This document shows, in pieces, positions 1-8,014 of a stretch of 64,000 nucleotides of DNA. The position numbers were made by a program, and so were the translations under genes. This stretch comes from Chitinophaga niabensis (GTDB lineage Bacteria; Bacteroidota; Bacteroidia; Chitinophagales; Chitinophagaceae). The stretch is from assembly GCF_900129465.1 (NCBI RefSeq), contig NZ_FSRA01000002.1:1550001-1614000 (forward strand), given 5' to 3'. The notes under the pieces were generated by a model. The model saw only the letters and a program-made list of their open reading frames with translations. It made no database searches and was not told the origin of the DNA. How positions within the stretch are numbered: position 1 is the first letter of the stretch; each line of letters starts with the position of its first letter.

Positions 1-503
1 ACAATTACATCCAGCAGCAAACCTTCCGTGGCGGCCGTCATATCAGTACGGTACAGGGTAAAATGGGAGAAGCGCGTTACCAGGATTATAAAGGTGTGAA
101 ATCATGGGTAGGAGATGGTGTGGTTATCAACAACGGCGCTGCTATTCAGTATGATAACGATGGTAAAGTGACCAACTACAAAGACCTGCAATACGCTCCC
201 AACACCACCAAAACCTTCCTGCAAGACTATATCAGCTTCTACTACAATACCATGGAGGCGAACATGATCAGCAAAACGTTCATGAAACTGCGGGAAGTGG
301 TGATCGGTTATACTGTACCACAAAGCATTCTGAGCCGGTCTTTCATCCGTCAGGCCAACATATCCCTGGTGGGCAGGAACCTGTTGTATTTCGCAAAATA
401 TAAAGATGTGGATATTGACCAGTATGCCGGCGACCAGAGTGGTTCCGGTCTGCAATCTCCCAGCACCCGCCGTTATGGGGTGAATCTCAATGTTACCTTC
501 TAA
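1..503 (+). CDS. SusC/RagA-type TonB-dependent outer-membrane receptor, C-terminal part
   Basis: The reading frame is already open at base 3, so the gene starts outside the window and only about 166 C-terminal residues are seen. The tail has the usual SusC ending: a run ending in YTVPQSILSR, then a segment with RNLLYFAKYKDVDID, and a last beta strand ending YGVNLNVTF with a terminal aromatic residue, as expected of an outer-membrane barrel. A SusD-type lipoprotein gene follows 11 bp downstream, which is the normal order of a SusC/SusD nutrient uptake pair. The substrate cannot be read from this fragment. Confidence 0.9.
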   Translation, partial: NYIQQQTFRGGRHISTVQGKMGEARYQDYKGVKSWVGDGVVINNGAAIQYDNDGKVTNYKDLQYAPNTTKTFLQDYISFYYNTMEANMISKTFMKLREVVIGYTVPQSILSRSFIRQANISLVGRNLLYFAKYKDVDIDQYAGDQSGSGLQSPSTRRYGVNLNVTF

Positions 504-514
504 ATCATACTATC

Positions 515-2098
515 ATGAAAGCGATCAAAATATTAGCCTTCGTTGCAGTACTTGGCCTTGGCGCTACAGGTTGCAGCAAGCAGTTCTCGGAATATGAAAT
601 GAATAACAACAAGCCGCTGCAAGTTCCTCCCGGCCTGGTGTTAACAGGGATCCTCAGCAGTGTGAACATCAATTCTCCCTGGAGTGATGTAATGCGCTGG
701 AACCAGTTCGATGCCTGTAACTACAACTACTATGGTAACCAACGTTACGATTGGGGTGGGGCTAAATCCAACGATTACTATACCCTTGCCAATGTGCTGA
801 AAATGGAATCAGAGGCCAAACGTTTGGGTGGTGCTACGGTGAACCCTTATGCAGCATTGGGTAAATTCTTTAAAGCATTCCTCTTTTACCGTATGACGGT
901 AATGGTAGGTGATCTGCCCATGACGGAGGCTTTGAAAGGAAAAGATAACCTCTATCCTGTGTATGATGATCAGAAGGCGATCTTCCTCCAGGTACTGAAA
1001 TGGCTGGATGAGGCCAACACCGATCTTACACAGCTCATCGTGAACCCGGATAAAAGTAATACCAGTGTAGGCCAGATCTTATCCAACGATTTCTACTTTG
1101 GCAATAACCTGGAAAACTGGCAGCGTACGGTGAATACTTTGCGTTTGCGTGTATTGATCAGCCTGAGTATGAAAACAGCAGATGCGGAATTGAAGGTGGG
1201 CCAGCAGTTTGCAGATGTAGTGAACAACCCCGCTAAGTATCCTTTGATGACGGGCATACAGCAGAACATGCAGTATACCTACAACAATATCAACAAGTAT
1301 CCTATCAACCCGGATAACCTGGGTAACGATGCTACACGGTATAATATGTCTGCCACCTACCTGAACAAACTGGTGAGCCTGAACGACCCGCGTGCTTACA
1401 TTACTGCGGAACCCGCCACACAGCAATTGAAGAACGGTAAAACACCTGCTGATATTACAGCGTATGTAGGTGCGCCTTCTGGCGAAAGCCTGGATGATAT
1501 GTCGTCTAAAATGGCAGATGTGGTGAATGCGGCTTATTCGCTCAGAAGCAGGAGCCGTTATTATTCAGGGTATTCACCGGAGCCACAGGTGTATATCGGA
1601 TATGCTGAAATGTGTTTCAACATCGCAGAAGCGATCAATCGTAACTGGATCACAGGGAATGCGGAAGACTGGTATAAGAAAGGTATCCGTGCATCATTGT
1701 CTTTCTACGGTATACCGGTTGATGTGCCGGGCAATGTGACCAAAGTGTATGCAGGCACTAACTATACTATCCCCTTCAATTTTGAAGGCGTGTATTATCA
1801 GCAGCCATCCGTTAAGTATGCAGGAAATAATGCTACCGGCCTGACGCAGATCTTAACGCAAAAGTACCTGGCGTTTTTCCAGGGTTCGGACTTTGAAGCT
1901 TACCTCAACTGGAGAAGAACAGGTGTGCCGGTTTTCAGTGTGGGTGCAGGGACTGGGAATAATGGGGTGATACCCATGCGGTTTAAGTATCCTGACAGTC
2001 ATCGTGCTTCTAATGAAAAGAATTGGAAGGATGCAGTGCAGAAACAGTTTAATTCTGCGGTAGATGATATTAATGCGAAGATGTGGATGATAAAGTGA
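515..2098 (+). CDS. SusD/RagB-family nutrient-binding outer-membrane lipoprotein
   Basis: 527 residues with a lipoprotein signal peptide (hydrophobic residues 4-18, lipobox cysteine at residue 20 in GATGCSKQ). The body has the helical, aromatic-rich composition of SusD proteins and a C-terminal stretch with EAYLNWRRTGVP, characteristic of the SusD-like subfamily with a short C-terminal region (SusD-like_2 type). It lies 11 bp after the SusC gene and is followed by a strong terminator, so the pair ends here. SusD proteins cap the SusC barrel at the cell surface and bind the ligand, usually a glycan or peptide; no enzyme gene is adjacent inside the window to suggest which. Confidence 0.9.
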   Translation: MKAIKILAFVAVLGLGATGCSKQFSEYEMNNNKPLQVPPGLVLTGILSSVNINSPWSDVMRWNQFDACNYNYYGNQRYDWGGAKSNDYYTLANVLKMESEAKRLGGATVNPYAALGKFFKAFLFYRMTVMVGDLPMTEALKGKDNLYPVYDDQKAIFLQVLKWLDEANTDLTQLIVNPDKSNTSVGQILSNDFYFGNNLENWQRTVNTLRLRVLISLSMKTADAELKVGQQFADVVNNPAKYPLMTGIQQNMQYTYNNINKYPINPDNLGNDATRYNMSATYLNKLVSLNDPRAYITAEPATQQLKNGKTPADITAYVGAPSGESLDDMSSKMADVVNAAYSLRSRSRYYSGYSPEPQVYIGYAEMCFNIAEAINRNWITGNAEDWYKKGIRASLSFYGIPVDVPGNVTKVYAGTNYTIPFNFEGVYYQQPSVKYAGNNATGLTQILTQKYLAFFQGSDFEAYLNWRRTGVPVFSVGAGTGNNGVIPMRFKYPDSHRASNEKNWKDAVQKQFNSAVDDINAKMWMIK

Positions 2099-2110
2099 TC
2101 TTAATCTTAA

Positions 2111-2141
2111 AAAGGCTGCTCTTCCCGGGGCGGCCTTTTTT
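2111..2141 (+). terminator. Rho-independent terminator, SusC/SusD operon
   Basis: AAAGGCTGC pairs with GCGGCCTTT (one G-T pair) around a CG-rich loop and runs into a T tract. It ends just before the stop codon of the convergent cobC-like gene and may serve both strands. Confidence 0.8.
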
Positions 2142-2142
2142 A

Positions 2143-2703
2143 TTACAAATTCAACCCTTTCACCTCAAACCCCTCCTCATTTACCCTCAAATGGGCCACC
2201 CGGCCATATTCTACCCTGATCCCATAAGAATCTTCCAGGGCCGTATTGGTGGCGTAAGCTAAAATGGAACGGATCACACCGCCGTGGGTAACGATAACGG
2301 TATCTTCTTCTGTTTTTAGTATTTCCTGGAAAGCGGCCACACTGCGTTCGTAGAGAGCGGCGTAACTTTCGCCATTGGGCATGGGGTTGTAGAGGTAATC
2401 TGCCATCCAGGTCTTGGGAGTGGTGATGGCAATGTCCGTCCAGGTTTGCATTTCCCAGTCACCGAAATTCACTTCGCGTAAACGTTCATCGGTTGCAAAG
2501 GGAGTGCCGAAAAGGAATTCGGCCAGTTTGCTGCATCGTTGCAGGGGGCTGGCGAAAACGGTAAAGTCTTTTGCCGGTAAGATGTTCTGCACACGGGCAG
2601 CCTCTGTATGAAAAGTGCTGGCCAGGTCCAGGTCTGTAAATCCGTAGCAGGTGCCGTAAATCACGTCAGGCGTAGTATGCCTTATTAAAAATATATCCCT
2701 CAT
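2143..2703 (-). CDS. cobC: Histidine phosphatase, alpha-ribazole phosphatase-like (CobC)
   Basis: 186 residues of the histidine phosphatase (phosphoglycerate mutase-like) superfamily. The phosphohistidine motif is LIRHTTP near residue 6, ASPLQRC near 51 supplies the second arginine, and TVIVTHGGV near 138 supplies the second histidine. The family includes CobC, which removes phosphate from alpha-ribazole 5'-phosphate in the last steps of cobalamin assembly. The assignment to B12 rests on context: it is the last gene of a riboswitch-led B12 operon, 26 bp after a BtuF-like gene. A TATCTTTG box lies 7 bp upstream of the start codon, so it may also be transcribed alone as a leaderless mRNA. Confidence 0.8.
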   Translation of the reverse strand: MRDIFLIRHTTPDVIYGTCYGFTDLDLASTFHTEAARVQNILPAKDFTVFASPLQRCSKLAEFLFGTPFATDERLREVNFGDWEMQTWTDIAITTPKTWMADYLYNPMPNGESYAALYERSVAAFQEILKTEEDTVIVTHGGVIRSILAYATNTALEDSYGIRVEYGRVAHLRVNEEGFEVKGLNL

Positions 2704-2710
2704 TCCGGCG

Positions 2711-2718
2711 CAAAGATA
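2711..2718 (-). promoter_or_regulatory. Bacteroidota -7 promoter element (TATCTTTG) before cobC
   Basis: Exact TAnnTTTG match on the minus strand, in the gap between the btuF-like and cobC-like genes, 7 bp from the ATG. No clear -33 TTTG was found, so this is a candidate only. Confidence 0.45.
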
Positions 2719-2729
2719 CTATAATTCTA

Positions 2730-3659
2730 TTACGCATGCTGGAGGTCCAGTGTTCTGAACTTGTGTTGTAATTCAGCGGGAATGGGAAATATTTCAGGGT
2801 GGAAAAGATGAGAAAGCACGGTAATGCCATCTGTTAAGGTGCTGGCGCTGGGTTGGGTGAAGAGATCGTAATCGGCCAGGAATACATGGTTATTACGTAC
2901 GGCTTGTAATTGGTCCCAACCGGGTACCTGGGTTACTAGATGTAATTCCTGCGCGGAACGTTCTGTGAGAAAACCACAGGGAGCTATCACCAGTACTTCG
3001 GGATCATAGCGGAGGATCTTTTCCCAGGGGGTAACGATGGAGTCGCCGGCGGGATTGGATAACATGTCTACCCCACCTGCATAAGCAACCTGGTAAGGGA
3101 TCCAGTGGCCGCAGTTATACACAGGGGCCATCCATTCCATGATCATCACACGGCGTAAGGGAGCACGGTGTGCCCGTAAAGTATCTACCGTAAGGTCTAA
3201 ACGTTCCTGCAAACGTGCGAGGTAACGGTAAGCGGCTTCTTCTTCTCCCAATGCTTTTCCTATGGTGATGGCACAATTGAAAACATCCTGTAGGTTATTG
3301 GGGCTGAGGCTCACCAGCTCGGGGAGTTTCGGTAATTTATAAACGGCCTGCTGCGTGCAATGTGTATCTATCTGGCATACTTCGCAAACATCCTGTGTAA
3401 AGATCACATCCGGCGCAATAACTCCCAGAACAGCATCATCCACATAATACAAACTCTTGCCCTGTGCTTTGGAGGCAGAAAAGATGCGGTCTATTTCCTC
3501 ACTGCTGTAAGTATTTCCTTCCAGTACGTAGCGTACTACCCGTTGTTTTTCCGCCAGCGCAACCGGCGGGCATTCAAACGTAACGCCATGCAACAGGTGT
3601 TGCAGGCCCATATCATAGATCATTTGTGTTGCGGCGGGGAGGAAGGAGCAGGCGACCAT
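2730..3659 (-). CDS. BtuF-like cobalamin/iron-chelate substrate-binding protein without signal peptide
   Basis: 309 residues with the two-lobed periplasmic-binding-protein pattern of the BtuF/FhuD class: N-terminal SFLPAATQMIYDMGL (the usual 'slPSatEi' segment), a TQDVCEVCQ segment near residue 92, and a C-terminal lobe with GGVDMLSNPAGDSIVTPWE and PEVLVIAPCGF. Members of this fold bind cobalamin or iron chelates. Unlike classic BtuF, the protein starts directly with the first beta strand: no signal peptide or lipobox is visible, so export is unlikely from the sequence. It sits in the B12 operon, 52 bp after the DUF6580 gene, separated by a stable hairpin. BtuC and BtuD genes are not present here. 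Confidence 0.75.
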   Translation of the reverse strand: MVACSFLPAATQMIYDMGLQHLLHGVTFECPPVALAEKQRVVRYVLEGNTYSSEEIDRIFSASKAQGKSLYYVDDAVLGVIAPDVIFTQDVCEVCQIDTHCTQQAVYKLPKLPELVSLSPNNLQDVFNCAITIGKALGEEEAAYRYLARLQERLDLTVDTLRAHRAPLRRVMIMEWMAPVYNCGHWIPYQVAYAGGVDMLSNPAGDSIVTPWEKILRYDPEVLVIAPCGFLTERSAQELHLVTQVPGWDQLQAVRNNHVFLADYDLFTQPSASTLTDGITVLSHLFHPEIFPIPAELQHKFRTLDLQHA

Positions 3660-3675
3660 GTTGGTAGTTTTATAT

Positions 3676-3705
3676 AAAGGGGCCGGCTATGCAGCCAGCC
3701 CCTTT
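3676..3705 (-). other. Intercistronic hairpin in the B12 operon
   Basis: A 13-bp stem, AAAGGGGCCGGCT against AGCCAGCCCCTTT with one G-T pair and a 4-nt loop, fills the gap between the DUF6580 and btuF-like genes. There is no clean T run on either side, so it looks more like a partial terminator or RNA stability element than a full stop. Confidence 0.6.
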
Positions 3706-3711
3706 GTAAAA

Positions 3712-4311
3712 TTATCTGGGAATAGACAGTGCTGGTATTTTGTTCTGCATCAACTCGAATAAACCGAAGAAGATAGCACTGAACACCAGGTTACTCAGTA
3801 TGGTATTCTTTACTAACGGCAACCCTTGTATGTAACATTTCACAAGGCCTTGTGCATCTTTTGTGAAGGGAAGACCGGTTGTCATGTCAATATTATAGGC
3901 TGTGGTCCATGTACCAAAGTCAGCCAGCAACCAGAATACAATGGCGGCGACCACACTGGCAGCGACCACGCTGGTGATCCGCACTTTTTTGATGATGAGC
4001 TGCCCGGTTAATACCATGGCGGCAAAGCCCAGGTACGTCCAGATCCATCCTTCGTACAATATACCGGTGGCATATGCTTTATAGATGGTTTGGCTCATGA
4101 TCACATCACCGAGGAAGAGGGTGAGCAGTGGGAACACATAACTTTTCCATTTGTCTGCAAAGTAAGCACCGCCAAATAAGGCCATGGCCCCTACAGGAGA
4201 AAAATTGGAGAAGGGCGTGATCTCACCTGCTGCGGTGATCCGCAGTACACCTGCTACTACGATGAATAACAGCAATACAAAAAAGCGGGGCTGTAAGTTT
4301 TTAATTGACAT
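3712..4311 (-). CDS. DUF6580-type integral membrane protein, putative vitamin transporter component
   Basis: 199 residues with about five or six hydrophobic segments (FFVLLLFIVVAGVLRI near 10-25, FPLLTLFLGDVIM near 60-73, a segment near 90-108, VVAASVVAAIVFWLLADF near 113-131 and VFSAIFFGLFEL near 174-185). The N-terminal ITPFSNFSPVGAMALFGGAYF and the following LTLFLGD segment match the family known to me as DUF6580. The protein resembles the small S (substrate-capture) subunits of ECF transporters in size and topology. It lies 21 bp after the riboswitch-controlled btuB-like gene, so a role in moving a corrinoid across the inner membrane is a reasonable inference, not a demonstrated one. Confidence 0.7.
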   Translation of the reverse strand: MSIKNLQPRFFVLLLFIVVAGVLRITAAGEITPFSNFSPVGAMALFGGAYFADKWKSYVFPLLTLFLGDVIMSQTIYKAYATGILYEGWIWTYLGFAAMVLTGQLIIKKVRITSVVAASVVAAIVFWLLADFGTWTTAYNIDMTTGLPFTKDAQGLVKCYIQGLPLVKNTILSNLVFSAIFFGLFELMQNKIPALSIPR

Positions 4312-4332
4312 GACGGGTATAGTATTTAAATA

Positions 4333-6243
4333 TTACAAACTGAATGATATTCCGGCCTGCATGTTAAAGCCCTGCACGGAGTATCCGTAAATTTCCCAAT
4401 ATTTTTTGTTATTGGTGATATTATTTGCATTAAAGAATAAACGGCCATTGTCAGAGAAGCGGTATTCTGCATACATATCCCAGATGGTATAAGCTTTCAG
4501 CTCAACATTCTGAGAAGGGTTTGGCCATGGTGGGAAGTACAGGTCGTTCCTGGTACCTACCTGGCGGATATTGGTGCTTACGAATACTTTCGGCAATACC
4601 TGGTAAGCAATGTTCAAACCACCACTGTGATTAGGACGGCGTACGAGGTTATTGTAGGTAGTATCTTTTGTACCGGCCCTGGTAGTTACCTGGCCTTCCA
4701 CATAGGCGTAGAATACTTTAACATCCAGGCCTTTTGCAGGGTGTACGGCCAGTTCCACTTCTATTCCTTTATCGTTCTGTTTGTTAAAGTTCATGTACTT
4801 GTTACCGATATAGGCGATCACGTCTTTAATGTCGCGCTTGAAGCCTACTACGCGCAGGTCCAGTTTATCTTTTATGAGGAAGGTCTGGAAGCCGGCTTCA
4901 TAGCTGGTAGCTTTTTCTGCTTTCAGGTTCTCATCTCCATAAGAAGCATACAGGGCAGTTAAAGTAGGTGCTTTGAACCCGGAAGAAACGTTCACGAACA
5001 GTTTCAGCTTATCTGCCACCAGGTAAGAAGGGTTGAGGCTGTAAGTGAAGTTATTGCCGAACTTGGAATGCAGGGTATAACGGCCGCCTGCTTCAAAGCT
5101 AAAGCCATGCAGGTTTTTGATGAACACAGACACATAAGGGCTGGTATTGAATTGTGTGCGTGCGCTGAATTTGTTGACAAGGAAATTAACGGTGTCTATC
5201 AGTTCTGCTTTACGATATTCAACTCCTGCCAGTACCTGGAACCATTCATTGATGCTATAGTGGCCATACACATCCGCGAAATAAGAACGGCCATCTAATG
5301 GAAGTACGCCCCACTGGCTTTCGTCTACCCGTGTTACTTTCTGGTAGCCGAAATTGGCGCGAACTTCTCCTTTACCGTTCAGGTCGTAGATACCACGGAT
5401 GCCGGTATGGATAAGGTCTGATTTGTTGGTGTTCTTCAGGGCATCCACAAATGGGCCACCGTCGTAAGAGCTTTTGTAATCAGAGTATACGAAGAAGGGT
5501 TGCAGTTTCAGATGTTCTGTAGCCTGGATGCCCAGGTTCACCATTACTGCATTCTGTTTGTAACCATCCCTGTCGAATTGCGGATTGGTCACCGTATCGT
5601 GAGGGGCGGCTTCGGAGATACCATCTGTTTCAAAATGGGTGAAGCTCACGTTATAGTCAACGTTCTCCTGGTGCCCGCGAAGGCCAACTGTTCCTTTCAG
5701 GCTGCGGTTGCTGCCCCAGGTAAGGTTGCCGAAACCGCTGATGGGTTTTGCACCGCCTTTTTTAGTGATGATATTGATCACACCCGCAATGGCGTCTGCG
5801 CCATACAGGGTGGATTGTGTACCGCGCAGGATCTCTATCCTTTCGATGAGGTCTACCGGCATAAAACGAAGGTCGATAGCATTCCCGGTAAGGCCGGTAG
5901 CATCTGCAGCCGGGATACCATCTAAGAGGATAGTGGTATATTGAGAAGTGGCGCCACGGAAATACAGTTCTTTGTTTTTACCGGGGTTGGAACCTACACC
6001 GTTGATCACGATGCCGGCTTGTTCGTTCAGTACATCACTTACAGAGCGGCCGATGTTCCTTTCAATTTGTTCACGGCCAATAACAGTGAGCACCTTACCG
6101 GTTTCACTTTGTTTTTTGGCGAATTTGGTAGCAGTAACTACTACGGTGTTAAGTTGCGACACGCGCGAAGAATCCTGCGCGAAGCCTGCATGGCCCATTG
6201 CCAGCAAGGCAATTGCGATTGGTGTGTAGATGTTTTTTTTCAT
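4333..6243 (-). CDS. btuB: TonB-dependent outer-membrane receptor, BtuB-like (cobalamin)
   Basis: 636 residues. A signal peptide (about residues 1-22, ending HAGFA) is followed by a TonB-box-like NTVVVTATKF near 32-41, a plug domain with LDGIPAADATG and IEILRGTQSTLYGADAIAGVINIITKKG near 108-160, and a 22-strand type barrel ending with an aromatic-terminated strand (GISFSL). The overall length and short loops fit BtuB rather than SusC. The cobalamin riboswitch upstream of it makes B12 or another corrinoid the most likely substrate. It is the first gene of a four-gene operon with a DUF6580, a btuF-like and a cobC-like gene. Confidence 0.88.
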   Translation of the reverse strand: MKKNIYTPIAIALLAMGHAGFAQDSSRVSQLNTVVVTATKFAKKQSETGKVLTVIGREQIERNIGRSVSDVLNEQAGIVINGVGSNPGKNKELYFRGATSQYTTILLDGIPAADATGLTGNAIDLRFMPVDLIERIEILRGTQSTLYGADAIAGVINIITKKGGAKPISGFGNLTWGSNRSLKGTVGLRGHQENVDYNVSFTHFETDGISEAAPHDTVTNPQFDRDGYKQNAVMVNLGIQATEHLKLQPFFVYSDYKSSYDGGPFVDALKNTNKSDLIHTGIRGIYDLNGKGEVRANFGYQKVTRVDESQWGVLPLDGRSYFADVYGHYSINEWFQVLAGVEYRKAELIDTVNFLVNKFSARTQFNTSPYVSVFIKNLHGFSFEAGGRYTLHSKFGNNFTYSLNPSYLVADKLKLFVNVSSGFKAPTLTALYASYGDENLKAEKATSYEAGFQTFLIKDKLDLRVVGFKRDIKDVIAYIGNKYMNFNKQNDKGIEVELAVHPAKGLDVKVFYAYVEGQVTTRAGTKDTTYNNLVRRPNHSGGLNIAYQVLPKVFVSTNIRQVGTRNDLYFPPWPNPSQNVELKAYTIWDMYAEYRFSDNGRLFFNANNITNNKKYWEIYGYSVQGFNMQAGISFSL

Positions 6244-6317
6244 GTAATTGTTTTAATTACACGCATGGGAGATACTGAAAAGTATAGAAGCCATCTCGAA
6301 CAGGCAATTACACCCTC

Positions 6318-6336
6318 CGCTTTTCACCCGAAAGCG
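6318..6336 (-). promoter_or_regulatory. Hairpin in the riboswitch expression platform
   Basis: CGCTTT and AAAGCG pair around a 7-nt loop between the aptamer and the btuB start codon; a purine-rich GGAGGG follows the stem on the transcript. A second small hairpin (GTAATT/AATTAC, 6244-6260) abuts the ATG. Either could sequester the ribosome entry region when B12 is bound; which one does so is inference. Confidence 0.45.
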
Positions 6337-6354
6337 CGGACTGATAAAATAGGT

Positions 6355-6560
6355 ATACGGCAGGTCTTCTGGCTTTCCTGCTTCCCGGATTGACCTTCCC
6401 TCCCGTTACGGGAAGTGGTTGAAAGAGTCCGGAAAACATTCCTTATGGAGAAAGATAAGGATGCAGGATCACAGCTACGGGGATAGCTCCGGAATTGAAC
6501 CGGATTCCCTATTAATGCCTGATAGAAGAAAGGTATCTTCTAAGGGGCAACCGTTTACCG
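6355..6560 (-). promoter_or_regulatory. Cobalamin (AdoCbl-type) riboswitch
   Basis: On the minus strand the leader of the btuB-like gene contains the conserved parts of the cobalamin aptamer: the early GGTTGCC element, a central block with AGGGAATCCGG, ATTCCGGAGC and CCCGTAGCTGTGATCC, and the closing AGCCAGAAGACCTGCC (the B12-box side) at 6359-6374. This RNA class binds adenosylcobalamin or a related corrinoid and lowers expression of uptake genes when the vitamin is plentiful. It controls the four-gene operon that ends at 2143. The limits are approximate. Confidence 0.93.
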
Positions 6561-6564
6561 GGGG

Positions 6565-6572
6565 CAAACCTA
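6565..6572 (-). promoter_or_regulatory. -7 promoter element (TAGGTTTG) of the B12 operon
   Basis: Exact TAnnTTTG match just upstream of the aptamer's 5' end on the minus strand; the start of transcription would fall near 6560, exactly where the aptamer begins. No good -33 box seen. Confidence 0.55.
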
Positions 6573-6597
6573 CGATATTTTGTAATATCTTGTAGAT

Positions 6598-7929
6598 ATG
6601 AGTATTAAACCAAAGCTCGGCCCTTTTGACCTGACGATGATAGTGGTGGGATTAGTGATTGGCATGGGCATCTTCAAAACCCCTGTAAGCGTGGCCCGGG
6701 AAACCGGCACGCCTTCATTGTTCTATGCGGTATGGGCATTGGCAGGTCTTGTTTCCTTATGCGGGGCCCTTACTTATGCGGAGATCGGTTCCCGTTATCC
6801 TGTTGCGGGAGGCTTTTATAAAGTATGCTCCTATGGTTATCATCCTGCTTATTCTTTTATGATCAACTGGACGCTGGTTATATCCAATGCCGCTTCCATT
6901 GCAGCCGTTTGTATTGTGGGGGCGGAATACATCGGGCCGGTACTTTTACCGGAAGCCGTTCAGCATGAAGGAGGGCGGAAAGCCATTGCCATAGGAGCTG
7001 TGCTGTTCCTGTATGTGATCAATATGATGGGCATCCGTATGAGTGCCAATTGGCAGAATATCCTTACAGTGGTGAAGATCGGGATGGTATTACTGCTTTG
7101 CTTAACCGTGTTTAGCAATCATGTGGCTCCGCCCGCTACGGTTACCACTACTGCCAGTCATGGCTGGTTCTACATCTTCGGCGCTGCGCTGGTACCCGTA
7201 TTCTTTACCTATGGCGGTTACCAGCAAACCATTAACTTTGGAAGTGATGTGCGGGAGCCGGCCAAAAATACGCCCAGGGCCATTTTCATTGGTATCAGCA
7301 TTATCCTTTTCTTATACCTGACGGTGAACTATGCTTATGTGAAGGTGATCGGCTTTGAGCAGCTGAAAACAACAGATGCCCTGGCTGCCCGCATGGCGGA
7401 GGTGTTTTTTGGAGAGAACGGATTTAAGATCACCTCTATTTTATTGTTCTTATCCGTGCTGGGGTATTCTAATGTGAACCTCATTTCCAATCCCCGCATG
7501 TATTACGCTATGGCGGAAGACGGGGTATTACCTTCGATCTTTAAAAGGGTGAACAGCAAAACGCAGGTGCAGGAAGTGGCCCTTACCACCTTTACGGTAA
7601 TGATCATAGGACTGTTGTATTTCCTGAGCAATTTTGATAAGATCATCCAGTACGTAATGCTGTTTGATTCCATCGGCCTGGCCTCTGCGGCAGCCACTAT
7701 ATTTATCCTGAGGAAGAAAACGGTGCACCTGGACAATACAGGTATCTATAAAATGCGTTTATACCCCTGGCTGCCCATATTTTTTATCGGCACCTATCTC
7801 TTTGTAACAGTCAATATCTTTATAAGCGACTGGCAGCAGGCCCTTAGTGGAATGTTCTGGTTCGTAGCGGGCCTGCCGATCTACTTTTTTATGAAAAGGG
7901 CCGTACGCCGGACCGTCACAGAAAAGTGA
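6598..7929 (+). CDS. APC-family amino acid permease
   Basis: 443 residues with about 12 transmembrane segments. The N-terminus has the APC glycine-rich unwound first helix (MIVVGLVIGMGIFKTP, residues 14-29) and the conserved TYAEIGSRYPVAGGFY near 58-73, as in the amino acid/polyamine/organocation superfamily. It would take up or exchange an amino acid across the inner membrane; the substrate is not evident. The gene is divergent from the B12 operon and is followed after 85 bp by a trans-sulfuration enzyme on the same strand, which could hint at a sulfur amino acid, but this is weak. The ATG lies only 26 bp from the riboswitch promoter, so the two promoters share the same short region. Confidence 0.88.
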   Translation: MSIKPKLGPFDLTMIVVGLVIGMGIFKTPVSVARETGTPSLFYAVWALAGLVSLCGALTYAEIGSRYPVAGGFYKVCSYGYHPAYSFMINWTLVISNAASIAAVCIVGAEYIGPVLLPEAVQHEGGRKAIAIGAVLFLYVINMMGIRMSANWQNILTVVKIGMVLLLCLTVFSNHVAPPATVTTTASHGWFYIFGAALVPVFFTYGGYQQTINFGSDVREPAKNTPRAIFIGISIILFLYLTVNYAYVKVIGFEQLKTTDALAARMAEVFFGENGFKITSILLFLSVLGYSNVNLISNPRMYYAMAEDGVLPSIFKRVNSKTQVQEVALTTFTVMIIGLLYFLSNFDKIIQYVMLFDSIGLASAAATIFILRKKTVHLDNTGIYKMRLYPWLPIFFIGTYLFVTVNIFISDWQQALSGMFWFVAGLPIYFFMKRAVRRTVTEK

Positions 7930-7969
7930 AGTTTTAAGACATACATCTGCCTTTGCAGTGATAGTTATG

Positions 7970-7976
7970 TACTTTG
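7970..7976 (+). promoter_or_regulatory. Possible -7 element (TACTTTG) deciding the start of the next gene
   Basis: A one-base-short variant of TAnnTTTG lies between the first possible start (7958) and the ATG at 8015. If used, translation must begin at 8015. Confidence 0.3.
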
Positions 7977-8014
7977 CGTCTTTTTTGGATAGTGCAAAGG
8001 GAATACAACCGACT

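Noticed and set aside
7958..8014. 19-residue N-terminal extension of the trans-sulfuration enzyme
   Set aside because: The extension is not like the family N-terminus and contains a promoter-like box, so the start at 8015 was preferred.
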